From: Pseudomonadales bacterium
GTDB taxonomy: Bacteria; Pseudomonadota; Gammaproteobacteria; Pseudomonadales; Halieaceae
Assembly (NCBI GenBank): GCA_024234855.1
Contig: JACKNN010000004.1
Location: 1-64,000 of the forward strand
DNA length: 64,000 nt
Direction of reading: 5' to 3'
The position numbers and the translations under genes were made by a program. Each line of letters begins with the position of its first letter. Position 1 is the first letter of the stretch. This document shows positions 61,274 to 64,000 of the stretch, one piece after another. The notes beneath the pieces were generated by a model. It saw nothing but the letters and a program-made list of their open reading frames with translations. It was not told the origin of the DNA and ran no database searches.

Positions 61274-63601
61274 ATGCTTACAAACACACGCAACTGGATA
61301 ATGGCCGGCATGATCGGCCTGCTCGTCGCCTGTGGCGGCGGGGGTGGCGGCAACAGCGCCCCCGGCGTGGAACCCGGGCCGGCCCCGCCCGGCCAGCCGA
61401 TACCACCCGAACCCATTCCGCCGACGCCGGCCCAGACGCCTTACGCCGAGGCGACCGTGTTGAACGCGTATATCACCAGCGTCACTATTCCCGACGACGG
61501 CCAGCCCGTAGTGAAATTCCAGTTATCCGATGGCAGCAATAACGCCATCACCGACCTGGCCGCCAACAATGTGCGCTTCACCATCGCCAAGCTTGAGCCC
61601 AGCCCCCAGGGCAATATGACCGGCTCCTGGCAGTCTTATATCAACCGCATCGAGGTGCCCGGTGTCGGCCCGGGGACGGAGCCCAAGCTACAGGCGAACT
61701 CAGAAACGGGTAACGCCGACGGCTTCACCAACAACGGCGATGGCACCTACCAGTTCCGGATGGCCAAGAACGTCCAGACCCAGCCCGCCGATATCCAGGC
61801 CCAGGCCGACAGCGAGGGCCTGGACCTGAGCTACCAGCCCGGTTACACCAACCGGGTGGCGATGCAGTTCGACGGCAATCCCTATACGACAGCCAACCCC
61901 CACTATGACTGGGTGCCCGCTACCGGCGCAACCAGTGGCATCTTGACCCTGGATATCGCCGCCACCGCCAACTGCAACCGCTGCCACGACCCGCTGGGCA
62001 TCCACGGCGGCAACCGCCGGGAAATCGCCTACTGCGACACCTGCCACAACCCGGGTTCCACCGATGCCAACAGCGGCAATACCGTGGACCTGAAGGTGAT
62101 GGCCCACAAGATCCACATGGGCGCCAACCTGCCCAGCGTGCAGGCTGGCGAGCCCTATGAGATCTATGGATACCAGAATAGCGTGCACAACTATTCCGAC
62201 GTGAAATTTCCGCAGGATATCCGCAACTGCGTGAATTGCCACGCGGGCAGTTCCACCGGTGCGGACCCGGTGTACCCCGCAGGGCAGGATTACAGCCTCA
62301 CCCTGACCTCCCAGGGTGATAACTGGGCCAACTACCCCAGCCAGGCTGCCTGTGGCAGCTGCCACGACGCGGTGGATTTCAGCAAGCACGCGGGAGGGCA
62401 GACCGATGATTCCAAGTGCGCCAGCTGTCACTCTACCGGCGGTGCAGCCGGCAGCATCCAGCAGAGCCACACTATCCTGACGGACGAGGCCCGCAAGGCA
62501 TTCGCCGCGCAGATCATCTCGGTGAGCAACACCGCCCCGGGCCAGTTCCCGAAAGTGCAGTACAAGGTATTCGATCCGACCAATGACGATATGCCTTACG
62601 ACCTGACCACCGACCCGGTGTGGACCCAGGTAGCCAGCGGCGCCAGTCGCCTGGCGATCGACCTGGCCTGGCCCACCACCGACTACACCAATACCGGCAA
62701 CCAGCAGGATGACGCCAGCGCGGTCAGCCTGGATGCCCTGAAGGGCACGCCGGTCGGCGATGGCAGCTACATGATCACTTCGACCGTGCCGATCCCGCCG
62801 GTTGCTGCCGACGGTAGCGCTGTTGCCGGGCTGGAGGGCCACCCCGCCGTCAATATCGGCAGCGCGGCGGAACCCAACGAGCAGCGCATAGCCTTCACCA
62901 ATGTGCACCAGTTCTTCAGCGTCAATGAGCCGAATGGCCAACCGGTAGCCCGTCGCACCTCCGTGGAGCTGACGAGTTGCCTGGACTGCCACCAGACCCT
63001 GAGCCTGCACGGCAGCAACCGCACCGATGACATCCAGGTCTGCGTCGCCTGTCACAACCCGCGCAATACCGACCGCGAGGTGCGGGAAGCGCTGGCCGCG
63101 GCCGGCCGGGTACCGCCCCCCACCGACGGCAAGGACGAGGAATCCATCGACTTCAAGCGCATGGTCCACGGCATCCACGCCGCGGCCGTGCGTGAGAACA
63201 AGTTGCAGATCGTGGGCTTCGGTGGTTTCAGCGTGCACGTGTACGACGAAGAGGAGGTGCAGTTCCCGGGCGACCTGTCCAACTGCACCGCCTGCCATAC
63301 GAGTGACGGCTTCACGCTACCGCTGCCCAGCGGAGTACTGGGCACCACCATCGATACCGGCAGCAACCATGCCAGCCCGGTTGACGACACGGTAATCACC
63401 CCCATCACCGCGGTGTGCTCAAGCTGCCACGATGGCCAGACCGCCACCGCCCACATGCTGGACAATGGCGGCAGCTTCGACACCACCCAGAAGGCGATCG
63501 ACGACGGCCAGGTGGTGGAGACCTGCGACGTGTGTCACGCGACCGGCCGGGACGCCGATGTAGCAGTGAAACACAACGTGCACGCCAAGCCCATCCAGTA
63601 G
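61274..63601 (+). CDS. mtrC: MtrC/OmcA-family decaheme outer-surface lipoprotein cytochrome
   Basis: A 775-residue lipoprotein: lipobox LLVAC with Cys20, a Gly run, then a Pro-rich linker to about residue 55. Ten CXXCH sites fall in two pentaheme groups: Cys234, 254, 319, 360, 382 and Cys569, 590, 671, 715, 751. Each group is preceded by a beta-rich domain, the MtrC/OmcA four-domain plan. Histidine-rich LKVMAHKIHMG and FKRMVHGIHA segments supply distal ligands. It is the expected surface terminal reductase, accepting electrons from MtrAB. It is the last gene of the operon and is followed by a strong terminator. Confidence 0.93.
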   Translation: MLTNTRNWIMAGMIGLLVACGGGGGGNSAPGVEPGPAPPGQPIPPEPIPPTPAQTPYAEATVLNAYITSVTIPDDGQPVVKFQLSDGSNNAITDLAANNVRFTIAKLEPSPQGNMTGSWQSYINRIEVPGVGPGTEPKLQANSETGNADGFTNNGDGTYQFRMAKNVQTQPADIQAQADSEGLDLSYQPGYTNRVAMQFDGNPYTTANPHYDWVPATGATSGILTLDIAATANCNRCHDPLGIHGGNRREIAYCDTCHNPGSTDANSGNTVDLKVMAHKIHMGANLPSVQAGEPYEIYGYQNSVHNYSDVKFPQDIRNCVNCHAGSSTGADPVYPAGQDYSLTLTSQGDNWANYPSQAACGSCHDAVDFSKHAGGQTDDSKCASCHSTGGAAGSIQQSHTILTDEARKAFAAQIISVSNTAPGQFPKVQYKVFDPTNDDMPYDLTTDPVWTQVASGASRLAIDLAWPTTDYTNTGNQQDDASAVSLDALKGTPVGDGSYMITSTVPIPPVAADGSAVAGLEGHPAVNIGSAAEPNEQRIAFTNVHQFFSVNEPNGQPVARRTSVELTSCLDCHQTLSLHGSNRTDDIQVCVACHNPRNTDREVREALAAAGRVPPPTDGKDEESIDFKRMVHGIHAAAVRENKLQIVGFGGFSVHVYDEEEVQFPGDLSNCTACHTSDGFTLPLPSGVLGTTIDTGSNHASPVDDTVITPITAVCSSCHDGQTATAHMLDNGGSFDTTQKAIDDGQVVETCDVCHATGRDADVAVKHNVHAKPIQ

Positions 63602-63617
63602 CACGCGGTGCCCTGAG

Positions 63618-63644
63618 AACCCCCGCCCTGCGGGGGTTTTTTTT
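63618..63644. terminator. Rho-independent terminator after mtrC
   Basis: A stem AACCCCCGC / GCGGGGG with a CCT loop is followed by eight T residues (63637-63644), 17 bp after the mtrC stop. It ends the operon. The weaker A-run on the other side could also help terminate the convergent small cytochrome gene. Confidence 0.9.
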
Positions 63645-63670
63645 GACCCCCTGGGAATCGGGGGGAAGGA

Positions 63671-63913
63671 CTACTTGGGCTGGGTAAGGGCAGTGACCAT
63701 GGCCTGAAGTTGCTCATCGCTGAGCGCCCTGACGTCCTTGTGCCGCTTGTTATCGGGGGCTTTGGCGTCCGCGATAATCTGGGCGGTGGTCAGGTCTTTC
63801 CAGTCTTCCGCCGGCTCGTGGCACTCAAGGCAAAGCGGTTCATCACCCGCCAAGACCGGCGTCGCGCCCGCATAGAGGCCGGCGACCATCATTGTGCAAA
63901 TCAACTTTCTCAT
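63671..63913 (-). CDS. Small exported monoheme cytochrome c
   Basis: 80 residues with signal peptide (LICTMMVAGLYAGATPVLA-G) and a single CLECH heme site at residues 28-32. The mature protein is only about 58 residues, with a C-terminal helix LSDEQLQAMVTALTQPK like that of class I cytochromes c. DNKRHKDVRALSDEQ resembles the end of cytochrome c-type domains, and a methionine at about residue 73 could be the sixth ligand. It may shuttle electrons between the NapC-like protein and the multiheme proteins (inference). It is convergent with the mtrC gene. The remaining 63914-64000 contains its upstream region and no further gene. Confidence 0.85.
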   Translation of the reverse strand: MRKLICTMMVAGLYAGATPVLAGDEPLCLECHEPAEDWKDLTTAQIIADAKAPDNKRHKDVRALSDEQLQAMVTALTQPK

Positions 63914-64000
63914 AAATGCTCCTTTCGGGATTATCCAACCGACGCTTTAGTAGCGCCGGGGTGGCACTTTAACACGATTGTACTAGCCGTAACGCTGGAC

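Noticed and set aside
61700..63298. 532-residue open frame antisense to mtrC
   Set aside because: Shadow of the decaheme gene; Val/Gly/Ala-rich with no motifs.

Overview
The window is about 64 kb of GC-rich DNA from a marine-type gammaproteobacterium. I suspect the Halieaceae/OM60-NOR5 neighbourhood, as an inference from gene content: aceK, dual acyl-CoA dehydrogenases with an Rv3520c-like luciferase-family enzyme, a wax ester synthase, DUF222-HNH proteins and an Mtr-type cytochrome locus. No rRNA, tRNA or CRISPR array was seen; the only stable RNA gene is tmRNA.

Layout. 1-570: a truncated unknown gene runs off the left edge, followed by an AT-rich promoter region with three TTAACCCAC repeats and an inverted repeat before a tandem TetR regulator. 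574-10039: lipid/carbon metabolism, with a double-TetR regulator, TesB thioesterase, two histidine phosphatases, aceK, an SDR, an LLM oxidoreductase and two acyl-CoA dehydrogenases. 10202-22783: a housekeeping block: cnoX-like, dapB, dnaJ, dnaK, grpE, hrcA (sigma-32-type promoters, no CIRCE), recN, fur, bamE, rnfH, an NSS transporter, smpB with an apparently leaderless promoter, and ssrA.

22784-29820 is an accessory segment starting at the tmRNA 3' end. It holds an HNH endonuclease, a DUF222-HNH gene with a LexA box that is split by a 2.0-kb group II intron, a Cys-type sulfatase and the decayed remains of a second sulfatase. Removing the intron at the proposed boundaries restores the DUF222 reading frame exactly.

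29835-53484: a universal stress protein with a perfect FNR/ANR box upstream, a GST-fold protein, a DUF1254/1214 protein, an AraC regulator, and a DevBCA-like exporter whose ATPase carries a TerB-like tail. Divergent from the exporter is a two-gene unit, a glycosyltransferase-like protein of unknown function and an exported hydratase-fold protein. Then come a Ca/Na antiporter, mscL, two RimK-system-like genes without RimK, a 259-bp duplication of the start of a PhyH dioxygenase flanking a broken fhs, nagA, WS/DGAT, two ABC1 kinases and a GST.

53683-63913 is the most interesting region. nnrS and a UbiA/MenA-like prenyltransferase precede an electron-export operon: NapC/CymA-like tetraheme, a chimeric multiheme protein, MtrA/DmsE decaheme, MtrB/PioB barrel and MtrC/OmcA decaheme lipoprotein, closed by a strong terminator. 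A convergent small monoheme cytochrome follows. The expected electron path is quinol to NapC-like protein, to periplasmic multihemes, through the MtrAB conduit, to surface MtrC. An FNR-type site before the operon, plus the FNR box at the stress-protein gene, suggests low-oxygen control. The chimeric protein joins MtrA-like hemes, a NapC-like heme site and an ethylbenzene-dehydrogenase-type heme-binding domain, and is the best candidate for a little-described component.
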